Below are positions 22,560-35,785 of a stretch of DNA of 64,000 nucleotides, one piece after another. The notes beneath the pieces were generated by a model. That model searched no databases and had not been told where the DNA came from. It was given only the letters and a program-made list of their open reading frames with translations. Made by a program: the position numbers and the translations under genes. The DNA lies in the NCBI RefSeq assembly GCF_000321225.1, contig NW_004450460.1, positions 1,283,149-1,347,148 on the forward strand, read 5' to 3'. The stretch comes from Odobenus rosmarus divergens (taxonomy: Eukaryota; Chordata; Mammalia; Carnivora; Odobenidae). How positions within the stretch are numbered: position 1 is the stretch's first letter; the number at the start of each line of letters is the position of its first letter.

Positions 22560-25003
22560 TGGATTTTGGCATCTGATGATCTTATTTTCTTGCCAGGCCA
22601 ACTATGCTTGGGAAAAATTTGTAGTGTAATCAAGAAAAAAAGAGAGAAAAGCAATTTTCCAATATAAGGAATGAAAAAGGAGACATCATTATAGATCCTA
22701 CAACTATCAGAAAGATTATAAAAGGATTTGGAAATTTCTGTAAATGGATAAACTCCTTTAGAACTATAATGTATACAGTCAATGAAGGAAAAATAGGAAA
22801 TCTAAATAGTTCTGTCAGTTAAGTCAATTGAATCCGTTATTAGAATCTTCCCACAAAGAAAACACCAGACTCAGATGGTTTCATCAGTGAATTCTAAGAA
22901 CATAAAAAAAAAAAAAAAAAGAAGTTCAAGAGTACTGAATTTACATATATTTTTCTGGAGAATAGACAAAGTAGAAGACATGATTTTTTTTATGATCCCC
23001 CAAAACTTCAAGGCCGTTTCAAGAAAGAAATACTTAAAGCCAACTTCTGTTATGAACACAGATACAAAAATACTTAAAAAATTATTAGCTAATAAATATA
23101 ACAACATTTGACAAGATAAGATATTATGATCAAGTGGAATTGATTCCAAGTTTGTGAGTAGAGTTTAACATTAAAGCACCAAGATAAGGATTTGCTGTGG
23201 GGGCTGTCTTATGCATCGTATGTTTAGAGACACTCTTGGCTTCTATCCTCTAGATGCCAGGAGCATCACACACGTCAAGTCATGACAACTGCAAGTGTCT
23301 CCAGATAGTGCCAAATGTCCTCATAGGACAAAATTGCTCCCAGTTGGAAACCAAAGCATAATAAAAATTTTAGAATCTATGACTAGAAGTAAATCATCCT
23401 ATCTGATTTTTTAAATGTATAAAATTAAACTAAATGTTGAAATGTTAAACATTTTGTCCTAAAAACATGAATAAGACCTGGATGTGCCTGACACTGGGTC
23501 GGTTAAATGTTGAATTATACAACCCAGTCAGTTCAATAGGCAAGGAAAAGAAATTACACTATAAATATTGGAAAAGAGGAAATAAAATTGCTATAGTTAA
23601 TAACATAATTTTTAATGTATAAAGTTTAAATAAATCTATTATAACTAAAAAGTTAATATAGCAAGATAGATGGATACAGGATCCATAAAAAAATTAATCA
23701 TGTTTTGATGACAAGCAACAATCTCTTAAAAATAAAATTTAAAACAGATCAAATAAAATTTTAAATTTTAAAATATTAAAAAAATCAATTACCTAGGTAT
23801 AAGACCAAAGAAAGAACTAATTAAAATTGTAACATATTTTTGAGGGAAATTAAAAATCTAAGTGAATAAAGGCAAATACTATATTTATGGATTTGAAAAG
23901 TCACACTTATAAAGATGTCAATTCTTCCAAAACTTATATGTGGAATCCATGTCATTTGTATCAAAATCCCAGAAAGTTAACTTTGTTTATGTTGATAAGG
24001 TGATTCCAAAATTTATATGGAGACTCAAAAGACCAAGAAAGGCCATAGCGGTCTTGAAGAACAAAGCTGGTTTACTTTACCAGATAGCAAACCTAGTAGG
24101 AAGGGAGAGTATCTAGGAGAAGGTGGCCATGAGGGAAGGTAGACCAGATGACTACTGGAGCAGCCCACAGTGTTGTCCAGTGGCAGCTCTGGCATAACAG
24201 ACACCTTCTGCAGAGACAGTAGCTACATGAGTCTATTGAGCATTTGAAATGTGACTAATGGGTCTGAGGAAATGAATTTTACGTTTAATTAATTTATAAT
24301 TAATTCAAATGTAAATAGCCACACGTGGCTAGAATATTGGACAGCACATAGTGTCCAGTACTTGTCCTACATATTGTATGACAACTTATATATATCCAAG
24401 GTGATCCTTTAGTGCAGTGTGCAATAAATGGTTTGTGATAGACCATCCAGATTTAAAAAAGGTAGCTTGACCCTTACCTTACATCATACACAGAAGTAAT
24501 TCCAGATGCATTGCATTTCTAGGTGTGAAAGATTAAAAATAATAAAACTTTTATAGGAAACCTAGAGCAATTTTATGATGTTCCATGTTCTCTTAAAGGG
24601 TGAGATATAATAGTTTGGGACATTTAAGAAATCTGTCATTAAAAAGAAACCTTTAAGGAAATGAAAAGACAAGCAGAAGAGCTGGATAGAAGATACTGAA
24701 GAAGCATATATTTGATGAAGAACTAGTATCAGGATCTTGTGAATAATTTAAATATAATAATCATAATAATGACTCTCATGAATAATTTTTAAAAGACACA
24801 TAATCCAATAGAAAAATGGGCAAATGATTTGAATAGACATTTCACAAAGAAAATAGCCAAATGGCTAAACATAGTAAAAATTGCTCAGATTTGTGAGTCA
24901 TCAGGAAAATGAACAGAATTAGTCACAATGTGCTACTACCACATGGTGGTAAGGATGTGGGTCAGCTGGGGCTCTTGTGCATTGTTGGAAGAAGCAGAAC
25001 TTG
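22560..25003 (+). repeat. L1 ORF2 fragments, sense, degenerate
   Basis: AT-rich sense L1 ORF2 text includes 'agactcagatggtttcatca', 'gattccaaaatttatatgga', 'gtctgaggaaatg' and 'gggcaaatgatttgaataga'. Between 23,400 and 23,900 it is highly diverged. There are no open frames over 100 codons. A SINE interrupts it at 25,016. Confidence 0.75.
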
Positions 25004-25015
25004 GCACAATCACTT

Positions 25016-25204
25016 TTTTAAAAGACTTTATTTATTTATTTGAAAGAGAGAGAGAGAGAGAGCATGAGCCAGGGGGAGGGGCAGAGGGAGAAGGGAACTT
25101 TGTGCTGAGCAGGGAGCCCAACTAGGGGCTTGATCCCAGGACCCCGGGATTATGACCTGAGCTGAGGGAAGATGTTTAACTGACTGAGCCACCCAGATGC
25201 CCCA
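25016..25204 (-). mobile_element. Can-SINE (SINEC) in L1
   Basis: The minus strand starts GGGGCATCTGGGTGGCTCAG and ends in the CT-rich and A-rich tail. The target duplication GCACAATCACTT is at 25,004-25,015 and 25,205-25,216 with no mismatch. Confidence 0.95.
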
Positions 25205-25216
25205 GCACAATCACTT

Positions 25217-27245
25217 CTGAAAGTGATTTCCTTATGATTCAGCAAATCCACTTTGGTTATATACCCAACAGAAATGAATGCTAATGTCAACCAAAAAAAC
25301 ATGCAAAAATATTTAAAACCACTGTATTCTTAATACTCAGAACTGAAAACAACTCACATGTCCATGAACTACAGAGCAGATAAGTAAATTGAGATGTATT
25401 TGTGCAATGGAACTCTACATGTCAAGGAAAAGAAAGAACTGCCACATATAACAGTAGGGACAAATTTCACAGACCTAAACGTTGAACCAATTAGCCAGTC
25501 ACAAAAGAGTGTATCCTGTATGAGTCCACACTTAAAATTGTCAAAAGAAAGAACATTAAGCTGTGGTGATACAGGCAAGAATAGTGGTTAGGTCTGAAAG
25601 TTTTATGTGGGAGGAAACAGGTGGGAGCCTTACACACATAGGTAATTTCAGCAGAGCTATGAAATTATAAGAAAGAATAAAACCAAAACTCTAGAAATTG
25701 AAAACATAGTAAAAGAAATAAAAATGCCTCCAAAGGGCTCCAGCTGAAATACAAAGAGTAAAAAAGAAAACCAACGCATCCAGGAACTGTATGATGATAC
25801 CAAATAACATAACATATGTGTAATTAGAATCTCAGGCATTAAAAAAAGAAAAGAAAAAGAGAAGGCAGAAGAACTATTTCAAGACATAATGGCTGATAAT
25901 TTTCCAAAATCAATGATAGCTACCACACCAATTCAGAGAATACCAATCATGGTAAATACCCAAACACACACACACTGAGGCAAATCGTATTTAAATTGCT
26001 GAAAGCCAGAGACAACGGGAAAATCTTGAAGACTGCCAGAGCATAAGAACCACATCACCTGCAGGGCAAAAAGGATGAGAATTACAGCAGGCTTCTCATC
26101 AGAAACCACATAAGAAAGATAATGGGGTGACATTTTTAAAGTGTTAGCAGAAAATAACAGTCAACCTAGAATCTATATTCAATAAATCTATCCTTCAAAA
26201 GTAAAGGAGAGATAAAGACTTTCCTAAACAGGTAGAAACAGAGAGACTTTATTTCCAGCAGGCCTACCCTATAAGAAATATTTAAGGAAGTTCTTCAGGT
26301 GGAAGAAATGTGATATAGGTCAGAGACTTGGGTCTACAAATAGAAGAATGTTGGAAATGGACAAAATGAAGGTAAAATATTATCTTTATTTTTAATTGCT
26401 CTATAAGATAACTAGCTGTTTAAAACAATAATACTAACAATGAACTGTATGATTACAACTTATGTAAAAATGGGGTGTATGACAACCACCACAATAGGTA
26501 TAGGAAGGAGGATCTGAGAACATAAGGTCCTTACTGCATACATGAAGCAGTATAATATTACTTATTGGTGGACTTAGATTATTTTAAAGTGTATGTTGTA
26601 AACCCTAGGGCAACCTCTAAAAAATGTTTTTTAAAAAGAGATATAAATAAGTCAATAGAAGACATGTAATGGAATAATAAAAAATGCTGAATTAAATCTA
26701 AAGAAGACAGAAAAAGAAGAAAAAAGAAACAAAGAGCAAACATGAAAAATATAAAACAGCTACCAAAATAACAGAGTTTGATCTATGTCAACAATCACTA
26801 TAAACGTGAATGTTCTAAACACAACAGTTAAAGACAGAGATTGTGAGATTGGATAAAGAGGCAATACCCAAGTATACGCTTTCTGTAAGAAACCCACTTC
26901 AATATCACAACTTAGCTGGGTCAACCGTAAAGGGATGGAGAAAGATTGTCCATAAAAACACTCAGAGGGATGTTACACAATGATAAAGGGGTCCATTCAC
27001 CAAGAAAACAAAATGATCATAAACACTATGCACATAATAACAGAGCTCCAAAACACAAGAGGCAAAAGTTGATCTGAAAGATACATCCTCGATTACAGCT
27101 AGTCTTCAACACTCCTGTCAGTACTCGATAGAGCAAGCGGGTGGAGGTCAGTAGGAACATGGAAGGCCTGACCACACTATCAGCAACTTGACCTAATGAC
27201 ATTTATAGACTTTTTCTCCCAACAATAGAGAAAACTTATTCTCTT
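25217..27245 (+). repeat. L1 fragments, sense, degenerate
   Basis: A degraded L1 3'-end-like part (25,217-25,640, 'catgtccatgaactacagag') is followed by a second, internal ORF2 part (25,650-27,245, with 'tcaacctagaatctatattc', 'gaaacccacttcaatatcac'). The two parts are out of order, so at least two L1 copies are present. Confidence 0.7.
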
Positions 27246-27572
27246 TTTAATGGTTTTTAAAACTTGAAGTCTAATTAGCACACAATGTTAACACTGGTTT
27301 CAGGTGTACAACACAATGATTCGACAAATGTATGTGCTGTGCTGTGTTCACCACAAGTGTGGCTGCCACGAGCCACCACACACCACAAGTACAATACCAT
27401 TAACTGTATTCCCTGTGCTGTACCTTTCATCCCCATGACTCATTCCCCCCCAAACTGGAAGCTTGTACCCCCAGCCCCCTTCACCCGTTTTGCCCATCTC
27501 CCCTTCCCACCCGGCACCCACCAGTTTGTTCTCGTATTTATGGTCTGCTTCAGCTTTTTTTGTTTGGTTTTT
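27246..27572 (-). repeat. L1 3' UTR fragment, antisense, inserted in sense L1
   Basis: The text 'ggtttcaggtgtacaacaca', 'atgtatgtgctgtgctgtg' and 'tgactcattcccccc' is the reverse complement of an L1 3' UTR. Flanks GAAAACTTATTCTCTTT and GAAAACTCATTCTTTT look like a diverged target duplication. Sense L1 ORF2 continues on both sides. Confidence 0.7.
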
Positions 27573-27688
27573 GAGAAAACTCATTCTTTTCAAACACACA
27601 TAGACCATTTGCCAAGATAGATCATCTTCTGGGCCATAAAACAAACCTTAACAGATTTAAAAGAATAGAAATCATATGAAGTATATGT
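27573..27688 (+). repeat. L1 ORF2 fragment, sense
   Basis: 'gatcatcttctgggccataa' and 'agaatagaaatcatatgaag' continue the sense L1 that the insertion interrupted. Confidence 0.7.
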
Positions 27689-28195
27689 TGAGCAAAGTGG
27701 CGTCTGTTGCCTGTCACCAGGAGGAGATGTCTAAGCACTTCTGTCCTCTGCCCTTCCATATTGGAGTCGCCAAGAAAAACACACGGCAGTCACGTGCTGA
27801 ATGGGACAATACTCTACTCACAGGAAGAAGAGACAGAGCGAGGTCAGTTTCAACAGTGACTGTTGGTCCCCCACAGCCAGCTGGTCCCTCCTGGCAGCTG
27901 ATGTGGGGCCATTGGCCTGCATGCACCCCTCTCTTGTGCCACAGCAGAAGGATCCTGTCCTCTCTCCCCATAGGGGACAGATAGAGCATTGGGTTTGGCC
28001 AGGCACCATCAGACACACATACTTAAGCAGCACCAAGGAGCACACAGCGAGTGTGAAACAGGGAAAGATATTCTCACCCAAGGTGACAAGGCCGGCACAG
28101 GCTGTGTGGTTCCTTACCTCCTGGGGAAGACGTCCTCCAGGCCATGGCCCATCCCCATGTAGCCGAGTAGGGCTCTAAAGACTGCCTCCCCCAAT
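27689..28195 (-). mobile_element. Candidate solo LTR inside L1 (unnamed family)
   Basis: A roughly 505-bp block of non-L1 composition interrupts collinear L1 ORF2. On the minus strand it begins TGCTACTATTGGGGG and ends TTGCTCAACA, so it has the TG...CA termini of an LTR. No tandem target duplication was seen. The open frames in it are incidental. Confidence 0.45.
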
Positions 28196-28612
28196 AGTAG
28201 CAGAATTAACCTTGAAATGAGTAACACGAAGATCTCCCCAGCTATTTGGAAATCAAACCAGCCATCTCTAAATAGCCCAAGTGTCAAAGAGGGAGTCTCA
28301 ATGGAAATTTAAACATATTTTGAACGTTAAGTGAAAATGAATATAGAGCATAGCAAAGTCTGTGGAATGCAGCAAAAGCAGTGCTTAGTGGGGGTCTTAC
28401 AGCCCTGAGGGCATAGAAGAGGAGAGAAAGGTCCCTAATCAATAAGTGAACGGGTACCCCCAGGCAACCAGAGAAAGGAGAGCGCTTGATTAAAGCAAGC
28501 ACAAGTGTTAGGAAGGAAGTGATGAAGCCAACGAAACTGGAAAGAGAAAGAGAGTATTAGTGAAACGAGAAGCTGGCTCTGTGGAAGTCCAGCAAAGTTG
28601 AAGCCTTCTTCT
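28196..28612 (+). repeat. L1 ORF2 fragment, sense
   Basis: Sense L1 resumes with 'agctatttggaaatcaaac', 'tggaatgcagcaaaagcagt' and 'gaaacgagaagctggctctg', all typical of ORF2 endonuclease-to-RT linker text. Frames are broken. Confidence 0.8.
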
Positions 28613-28816
28613 TCTTCTTTTAAAGATTTTGTTTATTGATTTGACACAGAGAGAGAGAGAGAGAGCGTGCATGAGCACAAGCAGGGGGAGGGGCAGAGGG
28701 AGAAGCACACTCCCCGCTGAGCAGGAAGCCCGACTCGGGACCTCGATCCCAGGACCCTGAGATCATGACCTGAGCCGAAGGCAGACGCTTAACCCACTGA
28801 GCCTTCCAGGTGCCTG
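28613..28816 (-). mobile_element. Can-SINE (SINEC)
   Basis: The minus strand starts near GGCACCTGGAAGGCTCAG and has the full body and a CT-rich plus A-rich tail. Flanks AAGTTGAAG and AAGGTTGAAG suggest a slightly altered target duplication. Confidence 0.9.
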
Positions 28817-29068
28817 CCCCAAGGTTGAAGATTTCTAGCCAGGCTGACCAAGAGCGAAGGAGAGGACACACAGACTCCCAGTGTCGGCACATGGTGGTGG
28901 ACAGATGCTGTGAACAACTCCGTGGCCACTGGAAATTGGGCAGCATTGTTCAGGTTCAGCTGGGGTCTCCCACGGCTCCCAGGATGGCCTGGGGTTCTGC
29001 ACTCTTGTTTGTGGGTCCCAAGGGCCTCTGTTCTTGTGGGTCTGGGCTTCTGTTTACAGCCCTCAGTC

Positions 29069-29266
29069 TTTTTTTTTTTTTTTTAAGATTTTATTTCTTT
29101 GTCAGAGAGAGAGAGCGAGCACAGAAACAGGGTGAGCAGCAGAGGGAGAGGGAGAAGCAGGCTCCCCACTGAGCAAAGAGCCCGATGTGGGACTCGATCC
29201 CAGGACCCTGACATCGTGACCTGAGCCGAAGGCAGAAACTTAACCAACTGAGCCACCCAGGCGCCG
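29069..29266 (-). mobile_element. Can-SINE (SINEC)
   Basis: The minus strand starts GGCGCCTGGGTGGCTCAG and ends in a run of 16 A (plus-strand T run from 29,069). Flanks TACAGCCCTCAGTCT and TATAGCCCTAGTCTT are an imperfect target duplication. No SINE follows for the next 27 kb. Confidence 0.95.
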
Positions 29267-31293
29267 CTATAGCCCTAGTCTTGTCCAGGTTCGCCCGTCC
29301 AGTGGAGTTGGCTCTGGGCAGGTGAGGTCTTCGACTCAGGAAAGACTCTTTGGCCCGCTGGTGCTCCCGTTGGGGGCCTCACTGCTATCTGCCTGCGTGT
29401 TGTGGGTCTCGGCCTGTGGTTAGTGATGCTGGGATGCCCAGGCCCTCCCCTGGGCCCGTACTACTGGTGGTGGGCCACCAGACGCATCTCCCCACAGGGG
29501 CCAATGTCGTGGCTGGACGGGCCCCGGTGGTCCTTCCTATGATGACAGGACACACTTCAGCAAGAACCATCAGGGGGCTCTGAGGAAGCTTTATTACTCA
29601 CAGGTCCTGGAGGGCATACGCACACCTGGGGCCACACAGTAGGGTCGCAGGGAGAGAGGGAGGCAGTGTGGACCCTGGTTTCTAACTTTTTGGTGTTGGG
29701 GTTGGGGGCTGGGGTTTCACGGGTTCACTCTTTATTGGTAAACTTAAGGCATGAGAGTGGAAATTGGGTGCAGGAAGGGAATGGCTTCCAGGGCTTCCAG
29801 GGCTTTCTTGAGTGGAATTTAGCGGGTAGGCAGCCTGGCCCCTTATCTCGGCCGGCCGCATAGCTGGCAGTGTGGTTACTGGAGGATGGGTGTCTTTGAA
29901 GTGGCCGTCAGAGCTCCAGGCCAGGCTCCCCTGGGTTCCCCCCTGCCCCAGGCTCTGGTTCCAGAAGGAAGCTGGGATGACTCAGGGATGCCAGCCAGCG
30001 GCCCTGCTCAGGCTGTCTCCATGGGGGTCGTCCCCCCTCGTGGCTGCAGCACGGCCGGAAACGGGTCCGGCAGCATCTGGGGAGGACCACCCGCTCGGAG
30101 TCCTCACTGTCTCTGACAGCCTGTTCCCAGTCTCTCTGCACTTACAAGCTTGCATTTCAGAGATTCCACAGGGAGTTTCAAAGGCTATGGATCTACTTAT
30201 CACATCCAAAGGACGTCTTGTTAACTCCTCGCACATTAAAATACCAAAATCTCGCTGGTTTGATATTAAGGAAAGTGGATGATTAGTCAAGCGATAGCGT
30301 CAGACAGTAGATGTCTGTCCTTAATCACAGTTGATTGATCATTGATTTTGAGACAATATTCTAGTATTGGCAAATGATAGCCCGAAGTGGGGGGGGGGTG
30401 GCTCTGTGTTTCTGTGTATAGAGTGCAGATTCAGCGAGCACGTCAGTGGCAACATCTCCCTCCTACCAAAGAGTTGTCATTTCCTACAGTATTCCTAACC
30501 GTTGGGAAGGGATTTCACGATATGTTGTTCTAATGCATTCCTCCCACCCACTTCTCACATGGGGCCAAAGCAGTGGTTCGTCCACCTTTGAGACTCCGGC
30601 CCCCATGCCTAGGATCTGACAGCAGCTTTCTGAAGCTCAGGGGCACGTTGGCCTGACTTTTCAGCAGCCTTCTGCGCAGAGCTGCAAAGGCCAAAAGACC
30701 TCTTGCTAAAGGGACCTTGGCAACTTTGTATGACATTATGTTTGAAACTTTGTATCTTCAAACATGTTAGTCTTGCTTGGAAATCTGTACAGTCCAGCTC
30801 AAGCTGAGAACCAGTCTCTGCCACCGCCCTGCTTACAGACCAGACCTGCTGTCCCTCGGAGGCGGTGGAGGGGGAGGGGGTTCGGGAGGAAGTTTGCTAA
30901 GGGACAGGAGGGGAGCAGCGGCGTCCAAGGCCTGGGTGCACAGGGGACAGTCATGGCAGGGGAAGGAGGCGTTCTGTTTTGTGAGAAGTGGTAACCTTTT
31001 CGGATTCCTGATTTTTGAACGTAAAAGCACCAGAAAAACTGTGTTCTAGCTTGAGGTTTTGCTGGTCTGTAAAATGATATAAAATACCATTTGAATTTTG
31101 TAGTCCCATTTAAAGCAGAAATATGGGGAACGAGGATAGACACAGGCAGGGGTGGGGAGAAACCCCTCTCGGTCAACAGCTCAAGCTCTGGTTGCAGACC
31201 AGCCGAGCCTCCCTCGTTGGCAGTCCTGCTGGTCTGGATGCCCAGCTGCCCCGAGCAGCCTCAGCCCACCTTGCAGGCTAGGGCTGACGCGCT
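29267..31293. other. Unassigned GC-rich sequence
   Basis: No gene recognised. The text near 29,590-29,880 contains two TTTATT motifs (AATAAA on the minus strand) but no coding frame that supports a transcript. A ten-base G run lies near 30,391. Confidence 0.35.
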
Positions 31294-31307
31294 GCGCCCT
31301 CTGCCGG
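31294..31307 (-). promoter_or_regulatory. Candidate CTCF site, minus orientation
   Basis: The minus strand reads CCGGCAGAGGGCGC, one mismatch from the CTCF core consensus. It faces the plus-oriented match at 18,263. Motif match only. Confidence 0.45.
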
Positions 31308-32354
31308 CGAGAAGGTGAGCGTGGCGGCCGGGCCTCAGCGCCTCGTTGAGCACCAAGTCCTGGCTGGGAGAAATTTCCTTTTGGGGGAAATCAGTAGCTG
31401 CTTGGGTTTCCACCTGCAACCTGAGGACCTGGACAGCGGTGGGTGGCTATCTGCATGGAGGGGAGAGAGGGGGGCAGACTGTTTCCTGCCCACCAGCCGA
31501 CGCCCCAGGTTTACTCTTGTGGCCAAATCCATCAATGCCTGTTTCCTGTTCCCGGGATGGTGCGGATGGCCTTGGGGCCACCCTGGCTGCTCTTCTCACT
31601 CCAGGGAGGGACCCGCATCCCGAGCTCTGTCCTCTCGGGGTCTTGTGCCCCTCGCTAACCTGCCAGGACCTGCAGGTCTCTCCGGGGGCTGAAGCTCTTC
31701 TCTGCTGCTCTCGGCAGGCGTGGGCCTCAGACTCTACCTGCCTTCAGGATTATCAAGCCAGAGACCCAAGAAGAAATCATTGCAAGGTGATATATTTCAA
31801 TAAGAGTAAGTACAAGATCTCCAGCCAGTTCTAACATGTCAATAATCAGCAGAACCCTGGGAGGTGATAGAAAGAGGAAATATAATCCACGTGAGGCCCT
31901 TTTAGAGCCAGACGCCCAGGCTCCGAGATGGGTTTGTGTCCTGCCACCTGCTCGAGCATCTGTTTCCAGAGGTTGTAGGTCACAGTTCACAGGATTCACT
32001 TAGGGTTTCCCTGTGGCACCGAGTCATGAAAAACAGCAATCTATCTTTCTTGTTTTGCCAGCAGAGAACCCACAGTTCAGAAAAAGCACCCAAATCACAA
32101 AATTTAAAAATTACAGAGCCCCACCGTAGGCCCCTGGGTTTGTCTGCTGCTGGGTCAGGTGGAGGCATTCAGTAGCACTCAATAGATGTGTGCTGATCGA
32201 TTGCCTCAAGGAGTCTGGATTCAGGAGTGTTTCCCAGTCCCAGGCTCCTGCAGCACCACACGATCTTCCCTTACCCTCGGGCACCCCGGCCCCTCTCCAG
32301 CCCGGCTCTTGTCCACATGGATCTTCTTGTTGTTTCTGGGTGTGTATGAGTGTT

Positions 32355-32660
32355 GATCTGGGTTCTGCAGAGACACAGAACCAATAGTGTGTGTGTGTCC
32401 TATTCATATGCACACACTCTCTCTCCCTCAACTTATTTTAAGGAATTAGCTCATAGGGCTGTGGGAGCTAGCAAACCCGAAACCCAAAGGGGAGACTGGA
32501 TTTCCTGATCCTGGACCTGAGCTGCCCTGGTGGCTGGCCTGTTCTGTGCAACCATGGACACAGGGCATCCAGGACCCCTCTGTCTTCGCCCCCTACGCCA
32601 GGACCCACTTTGGCTGTGGAGAAGGACCAAACTGCCTACTGAGAGGCAATTAGGGTTTTT
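32355..32660. repeat. Ancient interspersed repeat fragment, family uncertain
   Basis: 'gcagagacacagaaccaata' and 'ttaaggaattagctcatagg' match a common mammalian repeat whose relative is at 44,735-45,055. I cannot place its class with certainty. Confidence 0.5.
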
Positions 32661-33139
32661 TTTGAATTCCCTGCCTGCCCAGGGCATGGTACCCTTGACT
32701 TGGGAAGGAGGACGCTGTGAGTCCAAAGCTTCATCATCACTGGTCTTTTAGCAGAACCTTGGAGAATCGCTGCTTGAAGCGCATACTCTGTTGGCGAAAT
32801 GGTTGTACACACGTCGGAAAATCTAGACAGAAAGAATGAGATGACCAGCTTAGGTCTTGGCGAAGTGCAGTTCGTGGTGGATTCTCCCGTCCCGCTTGTG
32901 AAGCTGGACTCTGTTTCCACGTAGACATCTGCGCTTGGACGTTTTGTAGGAGCATGGGTGCACCCTAGCTGCTTTTTAAAGGATACTCTGAGGGACTTTA
33001 ATGTTTTACTGTTGAATTTGATGTGGGGATCTGAATTTGGCTCAGTGATTTAAAAAAAAAAAAAATCACTTTGTTCAGGGTCCTGTGTTCTGAAATGCTC
33101 TTTCCGGCCGGTTAAGGAGGGGCGTCGGTGCAGAGCTGG

Positions 33140-33154
33140 CCACCAGATGGCACT
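33140..33154 (+). promoter_or_regulatory. Candidate CTCF site, plus orientation
   Basis: CCACCAGATGGCACT matches the CTCF core consensus. It is 1.8 kb from the minus-oriented match at 31,294, so that pair is divergent. Motif match only. Confidence 0.5.
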
Positions 33155-35785
33155 GTTGTCCGGCAAAAGAAAGAGGTGCCTGGGCCGCAGGGCGGGGGCC
33201 TGGTGGCAGGAGGATGACCGCCTGGGCGGGACCGGCCGGGCAGTGCAGGCAGTCCCCACAGGCAGGGCTGTGGGAGACGGGGCAGCGGGCGCTCCAGGAG
33301 CTGCGACTGGGTATTCCCGTGAGACGCTGGGTCGGGATGTGCCCTTTACAGCCGGCAGACGGGAGAAGTACCAGGACTTTCCCTGGAGGTTCATCATCTG
33401 CATTCTGGGTGCAGGATGCTGAGCCCCATCTCCCAAACCGCCCACCCCGACCCTCCCTGCCCCGGATGCCCGCGCTCTAGGCATTGTCAGTGCATCCTCC
33501 GCCATTCCTTTCTACCTGCTCTCTCTGCCCTTAGCTGTTGATGTTCAGTGGGCAGCCATTGTCCTGAACTCCGAGCTCTGAGCTCAGACAGGATGTACCG
33601 GGCACTTGGGCAGGACACAGCAGTCAGCGGGCTTGGAGTGAGCCCTCTGAATAGCATCAGATGTTTTAAGGGTCCCCTGGGCCTGTGTGCCCCCCCGGAG
33701 GGCACATGTGTGGGTGCCTGGGCGAGAGAGAGGTCCCCAGACCTGTGATAGCCCTTATCTGCTTGTCTATTTGCCTCGTCTTGAGTCAGTGGCCTGGGAC
33801 CCCACACCACACAGCTCGAATCTGGCTCCTGCTCTGGCAAGATGGTGCACCTAGCTTAGGTCTCTTGTCGGTTCTTGTGACGTTGGAAAAGAAATGCATG
33901 CGAGTCAAATGCAGGGGATCCTCCTCTGCGTCTCTATCACGCCGCAGGACTCTGAGGCCCAGCCCCCAACCCGGCCAGCTCTAGAAATCCTATCCTGCTG
34001 TGTGTCCAGTGGCCTACGGTGCGCAGATGCCAGGTGATGGTTCCAGCTTCAGATCCAACAGGGCCACCCCGTCTCTTTGCTGGGCCTTCCCTTGGCACCG
34101 AACCCCTAGCCAGACGCGGACCAAACTCACGGGAAGGGGGTATGTGATCGTCAGGAGAGGGACCCAAAGCTGGCCTCCGGGTAATGGCCACTTGGCTGTT
34201 TACTTCTTCACTTCAGGCTGCGATCCCTTAGCTCAAAAGCCCACCAGCACCAAACTCAAATTTTTGCACATTTGTTATTTTGAAAAATAGCCCAAACAAG
34301 CAGGGGATTTTCAGCTCTTTTAGGGCCAGCCTGCTTTATATGCTCAGGAAACCTCACCTCGCAGCTGTTGCCTGTTGAGAATCCCAGGAGACGGCCCTGG
34401 GATGGCGGCTGCTGGTAGAACCCTCACCTGACTCTGCTAATCAGGTGAGCTGCTGTCAGGGCTGGAGGGTTGAATGGAAGGGGGTCGTCCACCCTGGGCC
34501 TCGTGGTCCCTAGTGGCGAGCCGATTCCTGCAATTGCCCAGAAAGGGGACATCGTATCCACGAGCTTCTCGGTGGGACAGAGGGCTGCAGGTGCCCACTC
34601 GAGCCTCCTCTTGCTGGTGGTCCAGCCACTGAGGGAGTGGTTGCAAGATCCGTGCTGGGCCTGCCCTGAGTGGGGTTTGAGCTGACAGTCGATCATTCAT
34701 CGTTTTCCCGTGCACCCCAGCTCTGACTGGTGCGTGGCCCTGCTGTGCTTTGCCCCCATGAATTTGGTGTCAGTAGTCCCTGGACAATTTGAGACAGTGG
34801 TGCCACCATAAGGCCACGGCTGTCTCAGGAAGGCTGGTAGATGTGTGGCTCCTCCTTTGAGGGGATCCGGGCAGCGTCCTGGCTCAGGAACCCTGGATGT
34901 CCTCCACAGCCAGGACCCTGCGAAAGGCTGGACATCGAGCAAGAACTGGTCTATTGTGCTCACCTGTCCCCAGCTGCCGACACGAAGGATCTGTCTCCTT
35001 TGCCTTTCATGGTGGGGAGACGTTACTGTCCCTCATACACAGTGTACACACCGGGGGCTTCCCCCCAAAGAAACAATGGTGCCAACAGGAAAGATGGCTG
35101 GTTGCTGGAAAACCAAATGACGTAACGGATATTCTCTACTTAAGGCCAAGATGCACTTGATAGAACTCAGCAGCCACTTATAACAAAACCCAATGTCAAA
35201 CAAAGGTAGAAAGAAACTGCGTACTTGTTTTCAAAAGCCAAAGGAAGCATAATTTAAAAACATGAAACCCCAAACCGTTGTCACTAAAACGAGGATTAAA
35301 TTGGAGATTCCCCTGTCACCACCATTATTCATCATGGGTCTGGTGGTGCTCGTGGTGCGGTGTGGAAAGAGAATGCAGCCTGCCCACGTTGGTGTGCCGA
35401 GGTGGAAGGCATATGGTGCTGACTTCTTCTTTGCTATTGACAAATTACCGGGTAGAGGTTCGAACTCACTCCGACCATTTGGGTTCCCTGGTCTGCCTTG
35501 GTCCGAGGGGTTTCTGGACACTTGGCGTGTGAAAGCCGCCAGAGTGCCTGGCACCTGGGATGCGTCGGTTGCCCTCCGGGCCGTGATGGATGGGCCCCTC
35601 CCTGCGCCCCCGTCAACTGGGGATGGATGAGCTCATTTGTTGTTTTCCTTTGCATTTGTGCAACCCCCAGGATTCTCTCCTATGTGCCTTGGCCATCAAT
35701 ATTTCTTCTTACACGTGAATTTCCCGTTTACATTATTTGTCCCTGTTTCTACTAGTCCTTTTGTTTTCATCTTTTTAATTTGAAT
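33155..35785. other. Unassigned GC-rich sequence
   Basis: No gene, LINE or SINE recognised. Frames up to about 120 codons occur on both strands without motifs. Confidence 0.35.
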
